A stretch of 64,000 nt of DNA from Neisseria zoodegmatis (GTDB lineage Bacteria > Pseudomonadota > Gammaproteobacteria > Burkholderiales > Neisseriaceae), in NCBI RefSeq assembly GCF_900187305.1, contig NZ_LT906434.1, forward strand, positions 2,294,001 through 2,358,000. Direction: 5' to 3'. Within the stretch, counting starts at the first letter, position 1. The number at the start of each line of letters is the position of its first letter. The position numbers and the translations under genes are program-made. Positions 17,227 through 27,375 of this stretch are shown here, piece by piece. The notes beneath the pieces are model-generated. The model ran no database searches. It was not told the origin of the DNA and saw only the letters and a program-made list of their open reading frames with translations.

Positions 17227-17748
17227 TTATTTCTTTTTCGGCGCAATCATCATAACCATTTGACGGCCTTCCATTTTGGGAAACTGTTCAACAGTCCCTA
17301 CTTCCGCCAATTCTTCTTTTACCCGTTCGAGTAATTGGGCACCTAATTGCTGATGCGCCATCTCGCGACCACGGAAGCGCAAGGTAACTTTTACCTTATC
17401 GCCATCCGCCAAGAAGCGGTTAATATTGCGCATTTTGATTTGGTAATCGCCTTCATCCGTACCCGGACGGAATTTGATTTCTTTAATTTGTACCTGCTTT
17501 TGGTTTTTCTTGGCTTCGTCGCGTTTTTTAGCCTGTTGGTATTTATATTTACCAAAGTCCATGAGTTTACAAACAGGCGGTTTGGCCGTTGGTGAAATTT
17601 CTACCAAATCCACATCCTGCTCTTCTGCCATAGCCAAAGCTTCTTTTACAGAAACCACGCCAAGCTGTTCGCCTGTGCCACTGATTAAACGCACTTCTTT
17701 AGCGGTAATTTCGCCGTTGATTCGTGCTTCGCGTTCTTGTGCGATGAT
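17227..17748 (-). CDS. infC: Translation initiation factor IF-3 with AUC start codon
   Basis: 173 residues. Reading the frame upstream of the first NTG codon (GTG at 17694) adds [17 protein letters not shown], the conserved IF-3 N-terminus, so the true start is upstream. The only candidate start is ATC: two ATC codons at 17748-17746 and 17745-17743 follow an AGGAG at 17757-17753. Rare AUU/AUC starts are the hallmark of infC autoregulation, because IF-3 rejects non-canonical start codons, including its own. The first ATC fits the MIAQ N-terminus known for neisserial IF-3. Both IF-3 domains and the linker ([11 protein letters not shown]) are complete. Confidence 0.95.
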   Translation of the reverse strand: MIAQEREARINGEITAKEVRLISGTGEQLGVVSVKEALAMAEEQDVDLVEISPTAKPPVCKLMDFGKYKYQQAKKRDEAKKNQKQVQIKEIKFRPGTDEGDYQIKMRNINRFLADGDKVKVTLRFRGREMAHQQLGAQLLERVKEELAEVGTVEQFPKMEGRQMVMMIAPKKK

Positions 17749-17919
17749 ACTTCTCCTATTAAGGTTAATTCAGAAATGCACTTATTCATACATATACAGT
17801 GCATGACGATTTTAAAAATTTCCTGATTTCAGACGGCCTTTCTTAAGCCTTCTTACATTCAAACTCAACTTATAAGCTCTTCAATTCTAACTATACATTA
17901 CCAAAGAGCATAGCAAACT

Positions 17920-19824
17920 TTAAAAATCTGCTTTCAATTCTTCTTGAAGACGTGCAATAAACTCTTCAACTCCCATGCTGCCTAAATCTTCAGCCTTACG
18001 GCGCACGGCCACTTTGCCGTCTTCTTTTTCTTTTTCGCCTACCACAATTTGATAGGGGTAACGGTATTGGCTGTTATCGCGAATTTTGTAGCCGATTTTT
18101 TCATTACGCAAATCCAATTCAGCACGGAGACCAGCTTTACGCAATTTTTCCACGACTTCCCGACAGTAACCGGCTTGTTTCTCGGTAATGTTCATAACCA
18201 CCATTTGCACCGGAGCTAGCCAAAGCGGGAAAGATCCGGCATGGTTTTCAATCAAAATGCCGATAAATCGCTCCATTGAGCCGAGAATCGCACGATGCAG
18301 CATAACCGGTCTTGCGCGACCGTTATCTTCTGTTACATATTCCGCGCCTAAACGCTCCGGCAGTACAAAATCCAGCTGGATAGTACCGCATTGCCATGAT
18401 CGGCCGATCGCATCTTTGATATGGTATTCCACTTTAGGGCCATAGAATGCGCCTTCGCCTGGCAGCTCTTCCCATTCTATATTGCAAGCCGTCAAAGCAT
18501 CACGCAAACCTTGCTCTGCTTTATCCCAAGTTTCGTCCGAGCCGGCACGTTTCTCAGGTCTTAAAGAAAGTTTCACGCTCACATTATCAAAACCGAATTG
18601 CTTATAAATTTTCATAACCAATTCGTTAAATGCTTTGGCTTCTTGCGTAATTTGCTCTTCCGTACAGAAAATGTGTGCATCATCTTGAACAAAGCCGCGC
18701 ACCCGCATCAGACCATGCAAAGCGCCGGAAGGTTCATTGCGGTGACAAGAACCAAATTCAGCCAACCGCATAGGCAAATCGCGATAAGAGCGCAAACCAT
18801 GGTTAAAAATCTGCACATGACCGGGACAATTCATTGGTTTTACAGCATATTCACGTTTTTCCGATGCTGTTAAAAACATATTGTCTTTGTAATTATCCCA
18901 ATGACCGGATTTCTCCCAGAAGGATTTATCCATAATCTGCGGGGTTTTCACTTCTCGATAACCAGCCGCCTCCAGCTCATTGCGCATATGCTGTTCGATA
19001 ATTTGCCAAAGCGTCCAACCGCGTGGATGCCAAAAAACCATTCCCGGCGCTTCATCTTGAAGATGGAAAAGATCAAGCTGTTTACCCAATTTACGGTGAT
19101 CACGCTTCTCAGCCTCTTCCATGCGGTTAATATAGGCTTTTAAATCTTCTTTACTTGCCCAAGCCGTACCGTAAATACGTTGCAGCATTTCATTGTTGCT
19201 GTCACCTCGCCAATAAGCTCCGGCCAACTTGGTCAATTTGAAATTTTTCAGAAAACGGGTATTCGGCACGTGAGGGCCACGGCACATATCTACATATTCT
19301 TGATGATGATACAAGCCCATCGCATCTACTTCGGGCATATCGTCAATCAAACGTAATTTGTATTCTTCTCCGCGCTCTTCGAATGTTCGAATCGTTTCTG
19401 CGCGAGGTGTCATCACTTTAATCACGTCATAATCTTGAGCAATCAGCTCTTTCATGCGTGCTTCTATTTTGGCGACATCTTCCGGCGTGAACGGTTTATC
19501 GGTAGCAATATCGTAATAAAAGCCGTCTTCAATTACCGGCCCGATAACCATTTTAGCATCGGGATAAAGCTGTTTAACTGCATGCCCAACCAAATGTGCA
19601 CAGGAGTGGCGGATAATTTCCACACCCTCTTCGTCTTTTGGCGTGATAATCTGCAACTGCGCATCTGCATTGATTTTGTCTGACGCATCCACTAACACGC
19701 CATTTACTTTGCCTGCTACCGTGGCTTTCGCCAAACCCGCACCTATTGATGCAGCCACATCAGCCACGCTTACGGGTTGTTCAAACTGGCGGACTGAACC
19801 GTCAGGCAAAGTAATATTGATCAT
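17920..19824 (-). CDS. thrS: Threonyl-tRNA synthetase
   Basis: 634 residues from the ATG at 19824 (GGAGC 7 nt upstream); an upstream in-frame codon at 19848 lacks a ribosome site. The order is TGS domain ([14 protein letters not shown]), editing domain with [11 protein letters not shown] and the YDIATDKPF region, class II core (motif 2 [20 protein letters not shown], motif 3 [13 protein letters not shown], and zinc-site residues in [12 protein letters not shown]), then the anticodon-binding domain. It is the first gene of the thrS-infC-rpmI-rplT operon. Confidence 0.98.
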   Translation of the reverse strand: MINITLPDGSVRQFEQPVSVADVAASIGAGLAKATVAGKVNGVLVDASDKINADAQLQIITPKDEEGVEIIRHSCAHLVGHAVKQLYPDAKMVIGPVIEDGFYYDIATDKPFTPEDVAKIEARMKELIAQDYDVIKVMTPRAETIRTFEERGEEYKLRLIDDMPEVDAMGLYHHQEYVDMCRGPHVPNTRFLKNFKLTKLAGAYWRGDSNNEMLQRIYGTAWASKEDLKAYINRMEEAEKRDHRKLGKQLDLFHLQDEAPGMVFWHPRGWTLWQIIEQHMRNELEAAGYREVKTPQIMDKSFWEKSGHWDNYKDNMFLTASEKREYAVKPMNCPGHVQIFNHGLRSYRDLPMRLAEFGSCHRNEPSGALHGLMRVRGFVQDDAHIFCTEEQITQEAKAFNELVMKIYKQFGFDNVSVKLSLRPEKRAGSDETWDKAEQGLRDALTACNIEWEELPGEGAFYGPKVEYHIKDAIGRSWQCGTIQLDFVLPERLGAEYVTEDNGRARPVMLHRAILGSMERFIGILIENHAGSFPLWLAPVQMVVMNITEKQAGYCREVVEKLRKAGLRAELDLRNEKIGYKIRDNSQYRYPYQIVVGEKEKEDGKVAVRRKAEDLGSMGVEEFIARLQEELKADF

Positions 19825-19877
19825 CAAGTGCTCCAAAACCGATAACAAGCCTTTTCAGACGGCCTGATAAAATAATG

Positions 19878-19904
19878 AACAACAAACGATACAAGTTTGT
19901 TGTT
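19878..19904 (-). terminator. Probable terminator of tRNA-Val
   Basis: A perfect 10-bp inverted repeat (AACAACAAAC, 7-nt loop, GTTTGTTGTT) directly after the 3' end of tRNA-Val, followed on the minus strand by CATTATTTTAT. Confidence 0.65.
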
Positions 19905-19911
19905 ATGAAAC

Positions 19912-19988
19912 TGGTAGGCTCGATTGGATTCGAACCAACGACCCCCACCATGTCAAGGTGGTGCTCTAACCAACTGAGCTACGTGCCT
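19912..19988 (-). tRNA. tRNA-Val(GAC)
   Basis: 77 nt with encoded CCA. The anticodon loop TTGACAT gives GAC, which reads GUC/GUU valine codons. D arm (GCTC..GAGC), anticodon stem CCACC/GGTGG and T arm (GTTGG TTCGAAT CCAAT) all pair. The body matches E. coli tRNA-Val(GAC) closely. In the acceptor stem (AGGCACG against CGAGCCT), position 5 pairs A with A at 68, a mismatch that is unusual for an elongator tRNA. Confidence 0.97.
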
Positions 19989-20200
19989 ATATATAAAGGT
20001 GTAAATTATATTGTTGTTTGCATGCTTTTACAAGTTTGGGCATAGGGTGGATTTCTCCTTGCAAAAGCGATGTTGTATATAGCTTCTTCACCTTTACAAA
20101 CAAGCTGTCCAATGCAAGTAAAGGCAAGATCTCCACTCCTACTCTTTCATATTTATAATGCCGTATAACTACGAGGCCTGCCGCAAACTACCCCTTAAGT

Positions 20201-20206
20201 TATAAT
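20201..20206 (+). promoter_or_regulatory. Putative grxB -10
   Basis: A perfect TATAAT 36 bp upstream of the grxB ATG; no convincing -35 at 17 bp. Confidence 0.4.
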
Positions 20207-20241
20207 GTGCACACGATTATCTATATCTATAAAGGAATAAA

Positions 20242-20892
20242 ATGATGAAACTCTACATTTACGACCACTGCCCTTACTGCGTCCGTGCACGCATGATCTT
20301 AGGCTTGCGAAAAATAGATGTCGAACAAGTAATATTACAAAATGATGATGAAGCAACGCCGATCAGCATGATCGGTGCCAAGCAAGTTCCTATTTTGCAA
20401 AAAGAAGATGGTTCATATATGGGCGAAAGTTTAAACATTGTCCGCTATTTAGACGAATTATCCGGTCAAGGCCGTCTGAAAGAAGAAATCAGACCGGAAA
20501 TACAAATATGGCTCGACAAAGTTAATACATACTCTTCCAAACTAATCCAACCCCGAGATGTTTTGATTGACTTGCCGGAATTCTCCACACAAAGTGCTAT
20601 TAATTATTTCGTTCACAAGAAAGAAAAAAATATCGGCAGCTTCAAAACCAACCTAGAAAAGACGGATGAATATTTACAGGTGCTTCACGCAGATTTGGAT
20701 GAATTAGCCAACCTGATTAAATCAGACAATGCTTTGAACGGGGAACTCGGAATGGAAGATATCCATGTATTTCCCATATTACGGAATCTTACGATTGTCA
20801 AAAATATAGCCTTTCCCGAAAAGGTAGAAGCCTATATAAACAATATGAGTCAGCTGACCAATATCGACTTATATACTAATAGGGCCGTTTGA
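20242..20892 (+). CDS. grxB: Glutaredoxin 2 (GrxB)
   Basis: 216 residues, the GST-like type-2 glutaredoxin. The active site CPYC is at residues 10-13 (YDHCPYCVRARM) in a thioredoxin-fold N-terminal domain; AKQVPIL carries the cis-Pro. The all-helical C-terminal domain is complete. It reduces protein and low-molecular-weight disulfides using glutathione. AAAGGA lies before the ATG pair at 20242/20245. It converges on ccoP and shares a bidirectional terminator with it. Confidence 0.93.
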   Translation: MMKLYIYDHCPYCVRARMILGLRKIDVEQVILQNDDEATPISMIGAKQVPILQKEDGSYMGESLNIVRYLDELSGQGRLKEEIRPEIQIWLDKVNTYSSKLIQPRDVLIDLPEFSTQSAINYFVHKKEKNIGSFKTNLEKTDEYLQVLHADLDELANLIKSDNALNGELGMEDIHVFPILRNLTIVKNIAFPEKVEAYINNMSQLTNIDLYTNRAV

Positions 20893-20930
20893 AAAAGTTT
20901 TATCAACTTTAAAGGTACCATCAAAAATTA

Positions 20931-20961
20931 AAAAGCCACCCTTCTGGAAAGGGTGGCTTTT
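20931..20961. terminator. Bidirectional terminator between grxB and ccoP
   Basis: AAAAGCCACCC and GGGTGGCTTTT with a short loop, A-rich before and T-rich after. It works in either direction between the converging genes. Confidence 0.85.
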
Positions 20962-20976
20962 ATCCAAATGCAGAAA

Positions 20977-22335
20977 TTAATTTTCTACTTTTACTTCTAC
21001 ACGGCGGCCTGCGGCATCATTCCCTTGGGCAGCTGTCGTATTTTCAGGTTTACGCAACTCAATATTTTTTGCATCAATACCTTGTTTAGTCAAAAAAGCT
21101 TCTACGGCTTGAGCGCGTTTTTTAGAAAGTTCAGCATTCGCTGCAGCATTACCAGTGCTATCGGTATATCCGCTGATAACCAGCTTCTTACCTTCTTTAC
21201 CTGCCTTGATTAAATCAGGCAAGATCTTATCTGCATTGTCGGCAACATCGCTCTTGCCGGTAGCAAAATAAAATATAGCAACGGCTTGGCCTGCTTGAGT
21301 ATCATAAACTACATCGGCTTTATCTTCAGCAGGAACCACTTGAGCTGCGGCTGGAGTTGAAGCTTCTGATGCCTTGGTATCGGCTTTCTTCTGCGGAGCA
21401 GCTTTACCGTCTTTGTTGGATAATCCCCAAACATAAGCAGTCATAATATGAAGCTTATCTTTATCCAAGAAATTATCCCACGCAGGCATTTGGTTGTGGC
21501 GGCCATTTGTAATGGTTTCGATAATGGCTTTTTGAGTTCCACCCCACAACCATACATCATCGGTCAGATTAGGACCTAGCCCCTGTACACCCTGCCCCTT
21601 ATCACCGTGGCAAGTGAAACAGTTAGCCGGGCCGCCGTGGAACAAAGCTTTACCACGCTCAGCACGTGTTTCATCGTATTTATCTGCGGTCTTAGCTGAC
21701 AAAGACATAACGTAGTTTGCAACGTCTTTAACCCGCTCCTCACCCAAGGTCGGCCCCCAAGCAGCCATGATACCTACGCGGCCTTTTTTAATGGTTTCCT
21801 GAATCTGAGCAGGTTCTCCGCCCCACAACCAATCATGGTCTGTTAGATTCGGGAAACCTTTAGAACCTTTGGCGTCAGAACCGTGGCACTGAATACAGTA
21901 AGTATCAAAAAGGTTTTTACCGATACTGCGCGCTTGAGGATCTTTTGCAACTTCTTCGACGGGCATTTTGGCAAATTTAGCATACAGCTTGCCATATTGT
22001 TCATCGGCTTTTTTAACTTCTTTTTCATACTGGTTTGTACTCGTCCAATTCAAGTAACCTTTATAGTCACCCAAACCGGGGTACAGGAATAAATATACCG
22101 CACCAAAAACCCATGTGCCCACATAAAGCCAAAACCACCAGCGCGGCAAAGGGTTATTATACTCCTCGATGCCGTCCCATGAGTGCCCCATGGTTTTCAC
22201 ATCTTCTCCTTTCGGAGGAGCTTTCACTTTATTTTGAGATAAAAGCAGCCAAGCCAAACCGATAAAGCTGAGTAAAACGATAACGGCAATATAAATATTC
22301 CAGAAATTACTGGTAAATTGTGAAGTTGTGTTCAT
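20977..22335 (-). CDS. ccoP: cbb3 oxidase dihaem subunit CcoP fused to an OmpA-like domain
   Basis: 452 residues from the ATG at 22335 (GGAG 7 nt upstream). An N-terminal membrane helix (12-33), the FixP/CcoP N-terminal region with a second helix (66-86), and two cytochrome c domains with CxxCH at 147-151 and 239-243. After a Lys/Ala/Pro linker (~310-345) comes an OmpA/MotB-like peptidoglycan-binding domain (~352-452): IFYFATGKSDV, VISGYTDSTGNAAANAELSKKRA and a terminal GRRVEVKVEN. The Asp and Arg that bind diaminopimelate in OmpA domains are present (Asp392, Arg407). Gonococcal CcoP has a third haem domain at this place; here it is absent. The protein delivers electrons to CcoO/CcoN, and the extra domain could anchor the oxidase to the cell wall. 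Confidence 0.95.
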   Translation of the reverse strand: MNTTSQFTSNFWNIYIAVIVLLSFIGLAWLLLSQNKVKAPPKGEDVKTMGHSWDGIEEYNNPLPRWWFWLYVGTWVFGAVYLFLYPGLGDYKGYLNWTSTNQYEKEVKKADEQYGKLYAKFAKMPVEEVAKDPQARSIGKNLFDTYCIQCHGSDAKGSKGFPNLTDHDWLWGGEPAQIQETIKKGRVGIMAAWGPTLGEERVKDVANYVMSLSAKTADKYDETRAERGKALFHGGPANCFTCHGDKGQGVQGLGPNLTDDVWLWGGTQKAIIETITNGRHNQMPAWDNFLDKDKLHIMTAYVWGLSNKDGKAAPQKKADTKASEASTPAAAQVVPAEDKADVVYDTQAGQAVAIFYFATGKSDVADNADKILPDLIKAGKEGKKLVISGYTDSTGNAAANAELSKKRAQAVEAFLTKQGIDAKNIELRKPENTTAAQGNDAAGRRVEVKVEN

Positions 22336-22365
22336 TATTTGCTCCGTTGTCACGGGGTAACCGGG

Positions 22366-22533
22366 TTAATGCCCGCTTTTATCATTATCGGGGGTATCGT
22401 CATCTTGCATGATGCTGTTGGCAGCATCGTCGTAATTACGTTTATTGCGTTTGCTCAGCACTATGTAAAGAACCAAAACAAAACTAATAAATACCCAAAC
22501 GGTAAACAGCGAGCGAACCCAGTTGATGTCCAT
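22366..22533 (-). CDS. ccoQ: CcoQ/FixQ, small subunit of cbb3 oxidase
   Basis: A 55-residue gene, short enough to be missed easily. It begins MDINWVRSLFTVWVFISF, has one membrane helix (~9-25), then SKRNKR and an acidic tail ending DKSGH. This is the typical CcoQ: one helix with a charged C-terminus that stabilises the oxidase complex. It starts 5 bp after the ccoO stop and ends 30 bp before the ccoP start. The ATG is preceded by AAGG. Confidence 0.93.
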   Translation of the reverse strand: MDINWVRSLFTVWVFISFVLVLYIVLSKRNKRNYDDAANSIMQDDDTPDNDKSGH

Positions 22534-22537
22534 GATG

Positions 22538-23149
<612 letters not shown>

Positions 23150-23175
23150 TTTGGTAGCCTGTCTTTCTTGTATTA

Positions 23176-24612
23176 TTAGTGGTGTTGTGCTTGTGAAACG
23201 GCAGGAATTTCAGCATCAACCGGTTTGCCGCCGATAACGGTACGGTAAACGTTGTATGCCATAATCAGCATGCCGCTGAGATACAGTACGCCACCGGCAA
23301 AGCGGATCATGTAGAAAGGCATACTGCGTTTTACAGACTCAACAAAAGAATAGGTCAATGTGCCGTCATCATTCAACGCACCCCACATCAAGCCTTGCAT
23401 CACGCCTGAAATCCACATAGAGGAGATATACAAAACAACACCGATGGTCGCAATCCAGAAGTGCGCTTCGATCAATTTGATGCTGTGCATTTCTTTGCGG
23501 CCGAACAAACGGGGGATCAAATAATAAATCGCACCGATGGTAACAAAACCTACCCAACCCAAGGCACCTGAGTGTACGTGACCAACAGTCCAGTCGGTAT
23601 AGTGGCTCAAGGCGTTAACGGTTTTGATAGACATCATCGGACCTTCAAAGGTAGACATACCGTAGAAGGACAGAGAAACAACCAAAAACTTCAAGATAGG
23701 ATCGGTGCGCAGTTTATGCCATGCACCTGAAAGCGTCATAATACCGTTGATCATACCGCCCCAAGAAGGTGCAAAAAGAATCAACGACAGAACCATACCC
23801 AAAGACTGTGTCCAGTCAGGCAATGCAGTGTAGTGCAGATGGTGAGGGCCTGCCCACATATAGGTAAAAATCAAGGCCCAGAAGTGAACTACTGACAAAC
23901 GGTAAGAATAAACCGGACGACCTGCTTGTTTAGGCACAAAGTAATACATCATACCCAAGAAGGCAGCAGTCAAGAAAAAGCCCACCGCATTGTGTCCGTA
24001 CCACCATTGAACCATGGCATCAATCGCACCGGAATAAACCGGATAAGATTTCATCATGCCTGAAGGAATGCTGATGTTGTTCACGATGTGCAGCAGTGCC
24101 ACGGCCAAAATAAACGCACCGTAGAACCAGTTGGCAACGTAAATATGCTTGATTTTACGTGTGGCGATGGTACCGAAGAACACAACGGCATAGGCAACCC
24201 ATACCAATGCAATCAGGATATCAATCGGCCATTCCAACTCTGCATACTCTTTACCTTGGGTATAACCCAAAGGCAAGGTGATTGCTGCGAGCACAATAAC
24301 CAGCTGCCAGCCCCAAAACGTAAAGGCAGGCAGAAATTTGCCGCCGAACAAACGCACGTTACATGTACGTTGAACAACGTAATAAGACGTAGCGAACAAG
24401 CCGCAGCCGCCGAAAGCGAAAATCACGGCATTGGTATGCAGAGGACGGATACGGCCGAAGTGGAACCACGAGCCGACATCAGAGAGGTTAAGCACAGGAG
24501 CAAACAATTGGGCGGCTGCGATAACGCCGACCAACATACCCACAATGCCCCAAACTACAGTCATGATGGCAAATTGGCGCACCACCTTGTAGTTATAAGT
24601 TTGCGTTTCCAT
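23176..24612 (-). CDS. ccoN: cbb3 cytochrome c oxidase catalytic subunit CcoN
   Basis: 478 residues from the ATG at 24612, chosen because GGAGA sits 5 nt upstream; an ATG four codons earlier overlaps that site. About twelve membrane helices. Haem-copper ligands are visible: [12 protein letters not shown] and [13 protein letters not shown] (CuB histidines) and [14 protein letters not shown] (haem b and b3 histidines). It reduces O2 to water with high affinity, the main terminal oxidase of neisserial respiration. First gene of ccoNOQP. Confidence 0.98.
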   Translation of the reverse strand: METQTYNYKVVRQFAIMTVVWGIVGMLVGVIAAAQLFAPVLNLSDVGSWFHFGRIRPLHTNAVIFAFGGCGLFATSYYVVQRTCNVRLFGGKFLPAFTFWGWQLVIVLAAITLPLGYTQGKEYAELEWPIDILIALVWVAYAVVFFGTIATRKIKHIYVANWFYGAFILAVALLHIVNNISIPSGMMKSYPVYSGAIDAMVQWWYGHNAVGFFLTAAFLGMMYYFVPKQAGRPVYSYRLSVVHFWALIFTYMWAGPHHLHYTALPDWTQSLGMVLSLILFAPSWGGMINGIMTLSGAWHKLRTDPILKFLVVSLSFYGMSTFEGPMMSIKTVNALSHYTDWTVGHVHSGALGWVGFVTIGAIYYLIPRLFGRKEMHSIKLIEAHFWIATIGVVLYISSMWISGVMQGLMWGALNDDGTLTYSFVESVKRSMPFYMIRFAGGVLYLSGMLIMAYNVYRTVIGGKPVDAEIPAVSQAQHH

Positions 24613-24935
24613 AAGGGTCTCCATTAAACATGGCAGTTAACACTTATCGGTTTGCTCCGGCTTGCTTAAACACACCAAAGATACACCCGATTTTTCTTAA
24701 TTTAACACCGCTCGGTATTTATTGAGCATACTTCACGGCAATTTAACTTGCACATTTTAAATCAAAACCTGTACGACACCAAGTTTAATCGGTAGAAAAG
24801 CCGATTTCTCAGTATAAATGCAGGTTGCTTTCCATCATATTTTGTTAGATTATAGATTCCCTAAATTGTCTTTCTTGATTCAGGTCAAATACTTTCCAAT
24901 CAAAAATACAAAACTTAACAATCAAAGGCAGGCGC
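24613..24935. other. Divergent control region ccoN / M61 protease
   Basis: 323 bp, AT-rich, with no coding potential that I accept. It contains an FNR-type box with a leftward TATAAT (described separately). Confidence 0.6.
24849..24888 (-). promoter_or_regulatory. Putative FNR-dependent promoter towards ccoNOQP
   Basis: TTGAT-TCAG-GTCAA (24875-24888) matches the FNR consensus TTGATNNNNATCAA at 9 of 10 positions. On the minus strand a perfect TATAAT lies at 24854-24849, 20 bp beyond the box, close to class II FNR geometry. It would give a ~230-nt leader for ccoN. Rightward, no good -10 was seen towards the gene at 24936, although the box is only ~48 bp from that ATG. Confidence 0.5.
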
Positions 24936-26690
24936 ATGCTCCGATATACTATCCGCCCGAAAACCTTGTCACACGAGTGGCAGGTTTTCTTGAGCTTCGA
25001 GCACAAAAATAACAATCCTTTACAAATCAATCTTCCAAACTGGGTACCGGGCAGTTATCTCATTCGGGATTTCTCCCGTCATATTGTCAGCATAGAAGCA
25101 TCTTGCGACGGGCAACCCCGCAGCCTGACGCAATTATCGAAAAACTGCTGGCAAACCGAATCCATGAGTGGAAAGTGGGAAATCCGCTACACCGTATATG
25201 GATTCGATTTATCTGTACGCGGTTCGTTCCTTAATCAAGAGCGCGGTTTTTTTGACGGCGCGTGTTTATTGCTGAACGTATCGGGTTTAGAGCATCTGCC
25301 GCACCAAATCACATTCCAAGACTTGCCAAACTCTTGGGAAATAGCCACCACTTTGCCTCAAATCCGCAAAGGTGTTTTTCAGACGGCCTCTTATGCCGAA
25401 CTGATTGACCACCCCGTAGAGCTTGGCCGCTTTGAAACTTTGGCATTTGAAGCCGGCGGCATTCCGCACCGCATTGTTTTGAGCGGCGTTTACCGCGATT
25501 TCGACCGCGCAAGATTAACCGGCGATATACAAAAAATTTGTTCCGCCCAGCTGAATATGTTCCCCTACCCTGCCCCGTTTGAAGAGTATCTGTTTCTACT
25601 TCATGTAGGCGACGACCTCTACGGCGGATTGGAACACATCAGCAGCACGGCTCTGCTTGCAGACAGAAACAGCCTGCCGCCCTGCAATATGGTTGAACCC
25701 AACGAACAATATATCCAACTGCTGGGGCTGTTCAGCCACGAATACTTCCACGCATGGAACGTGAAATCCATCAAACCCGAAACCTTCGTACCTTACGACC
25801 TCAATCAAGAAAGCTACACCGAGCAACTGTGGGCATTTGAAGGCATTACCTCTTACTACGACGATTTGTTTTTGGTGCGCAGCGGCGTGATTACGCCGGA
25901 AGCCTATCTGAAACTGCTGGCCGCAAACATCACACGCGTGCAGCAAAACAGAGGCCGTCTGAAACAAACACTGGCTCAATCCAGCTTTACGGCGTGGAAT
26001 AAATTTTACAAACAAGACGAAAACAGCCCCAACGCTATCGTCAGCTATTACCAAAAAGGCGCTTTGGCGGCCTTGTGTCTGGACTTACTAATCCGCCAAA
26101 AAAGCGGCGATCAAAAAAGCCTCGACAGTGTGATGCAGCACCTGTATCGCCAATGGCGTGAAAACGGCCGCGGCATTGCCGAACAACAATGGCAAGAGCT
26201 TTGCCAAGAAATCACCGGCCTTGATTTGCAGGCATTTTTTCAGACGGCCTTATACTCAACCCGCGATCTACCACTTGAAGCCTGCTTAAAATACGGTGGC
26301 ATATCATTAAATTGGCGCGCTGCTCCGCGCGATCACGGCGGCGGCCTGCTGAGCGATGCACCCCAAGCAAACAGCTTACCCGCCACCGACTTAGGCGCCC
26401 GTTTCAAACAAACTTCAGACGGCATCACGCTTACCCATGTTTTAAACGGCGGCAGCGCGGAGCAAGCGGGATTGTGCCCGCAAGACAAAATCATCGCGCT
26501 CAACGGCTTTGCCTGCACCGCCTTTGAAAAACAATGGCCGCAATTCCAAGCCGGCGAACAAGTCCGCGTGCATTACTTCCGACAAGGCGTGTTGCGCGAA
26601 ACGCTTTTAACCGTACAGGCCATCGAAGCGGATACCGCGTTTCTACACACCGCCGACCCTGTTTTGCTCGACCGCTGGCTGAAACATTAA
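24936..26690 (+). CDS. M61 family metallopeptidase with C-terminal PDZ domain
   Basis: 584 residues. A β-rich N-terminal domain (NLPNWVPGSYLIRDFSRHIV) is followed by the thermolysin-like catalytic domain with HEYFHAWNVK (zinc His residues, catalytic Glu) and a downstream Glu in LWAFEGITSYYDDL. A PDZ-like domain lies at ~480-560 (LTHVLNGGSAEQAGLCPQDKIIALNG). M61 enzymes are glycyl or acidic-preferring aminopeptidases. No signal peptide is visible, so it is probably cytoplasmic. Several DUS are translated here (VFQTASYAE, FFQTALYS, GRLKQTLA). The phosphatase-like gene follows after 61 bp. Confidence 0.9.
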   Translation: MLRYTIRPKTLSHEWQVFLSFEHKNNNPLQINLPNWVPGSYLIRDFSRHIVSIEASCDGQPRSLTQLSKNCWQTESMSGKWEIRYTVYGFDLSVRGSFLNQERGFFDGACLLLNVSGLEHLPHQITFQDLPNSWEIATTLPQIRKGVFQTASYAELIDHPVELGRFETLAFEAGGIPHRIVLSGVYRDFDRARLTGDIQKICSAQLNMFPYPAPFEEYLFLLHVGDDLYGGLEHISSTALLADRNSLPPCNMVEPNEQYIQLLGLFSHEYFHAWNVKSIKPETFVPYDLNQESYTEQLWAFEGITSYYDDLFLVRSGVITPEAYLKLLAANITRVQQNRGRLKQTLAQSSFTAWNKFYKQDENSPNAIVSYYQKGALAALCLDLLIRQKSGDQKSLDSVMQHLYRQWRENGRGIAEQQWQELCQEITGLDLQAFFQTALYSTRDLPLEACLKYGGISLNWRAAPRDHGGGLLSDAPQANSLPATDLGARFKQTSDGITLTHVLNGGSAEQAGLCPQDKIIALNGFACTAFEKQWPQFQAGEQVRVHYFRQGVLRETLLTVQAIEADTAFLHTADPVLLDRWLKH

Positions 26691-26751
26691 CTCTCTGTTT
26701 TCAGACGGCCTCCAACCAAAGCTCAAGATTTCTATATAGAAAGGATTCATC

Positions 26752-27183
26752 ATGGCGATCAAACAACTTGCAAACCAACTGTATGTTTCCCCTCAGTTGA
26801 CTCAAGCAGACATACAGGAAGCCGCGACACTCGGCATTAAAAGCATTGTGTGCAACCGCCCCGACGGAGAAGAGGAAAGCCAACCCGGCTTTGAACAAAT
26901 CAAACAATGGTGCGACGAAGCAGGTATCAAACATGTTGTGCATCAGCCTGTTGTCGCCCCCGCCATCAACCGCCAAGATGCAGACCGCTTTCAAGCATTG
27001 ATCGCCGATGCCGAGCAACCCGTATTGGCCTTCTGCCGCACCGGCACACGCAGCTGCCTGCTGTGGGCTTATCATCAAGTAGCGAACGGCCTGCCGGTTG
27101 CCGAAGCCATTTCAGCAGCCAAAGAGGCCGGTATTGATTTAACGGCTTTTGAAGCGCGTTTGCAGGAAAACGCCACCGGTTAA
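26752..27183 (+). CDS. TIGR01244/BLH-like phosphatase (DUF442)
   Basis: 143 residues. Dual-specificity-phosphatase-like fold with the CX5R loop CRTGTRS (~93-99). N-terminal LYVSPQLTQADIQEAATLGIKSIVCNRPDGEE is typical of the beta-lactamase-hydrolase-like phosphatase family, which in other bacteria is fused to a sulfur dioxygenase-like domain. Here the phosphatase part stands alone. The substrate is unknown; a link to sulfide handling is only by family. Confidence 0.85.
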   Translation: MAIKQLANQLYVSPQLTQADIQEAATLGIKSIVCNRPDGEEESQPGFEQIKQWCDEAGIKHVVHQPVVAPAINRQDADRFQALIADAEQPVLAFCRTGTRSCLLWAYHQVANGLPVAEAISAAKEAGIDLTAFEARLQENATG

Positions 27184-27195
27184 ATTGAAGTTGAT

Positions 27196-27233
27196 AAAAA
27201 ACGCGGAACCTTCAATCAGGTTCCGCGTTTTTT
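27196..27233 (+). terminator. Rho-independent terminator
   Basis: AAAAAACGCGGAACC and GGTTCCGCGTTTTTT with a short loop, after the phosphatase gene. A strong bidirectional-looking hairpin. Confidence 0.88.
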
Positions 27234-27375
27234 AGTTAACTACTGTTCAGATATCTGCTTTATCTTTATCCCCAACAATCTCTTCAACACGATTATTGAG
27301 AAAACTTTTATCCAAATTTGATGCAATATTTTTCAGACGGCCTCAAGGTATTTCTCCCTTCAGGCCGTCTGAACA

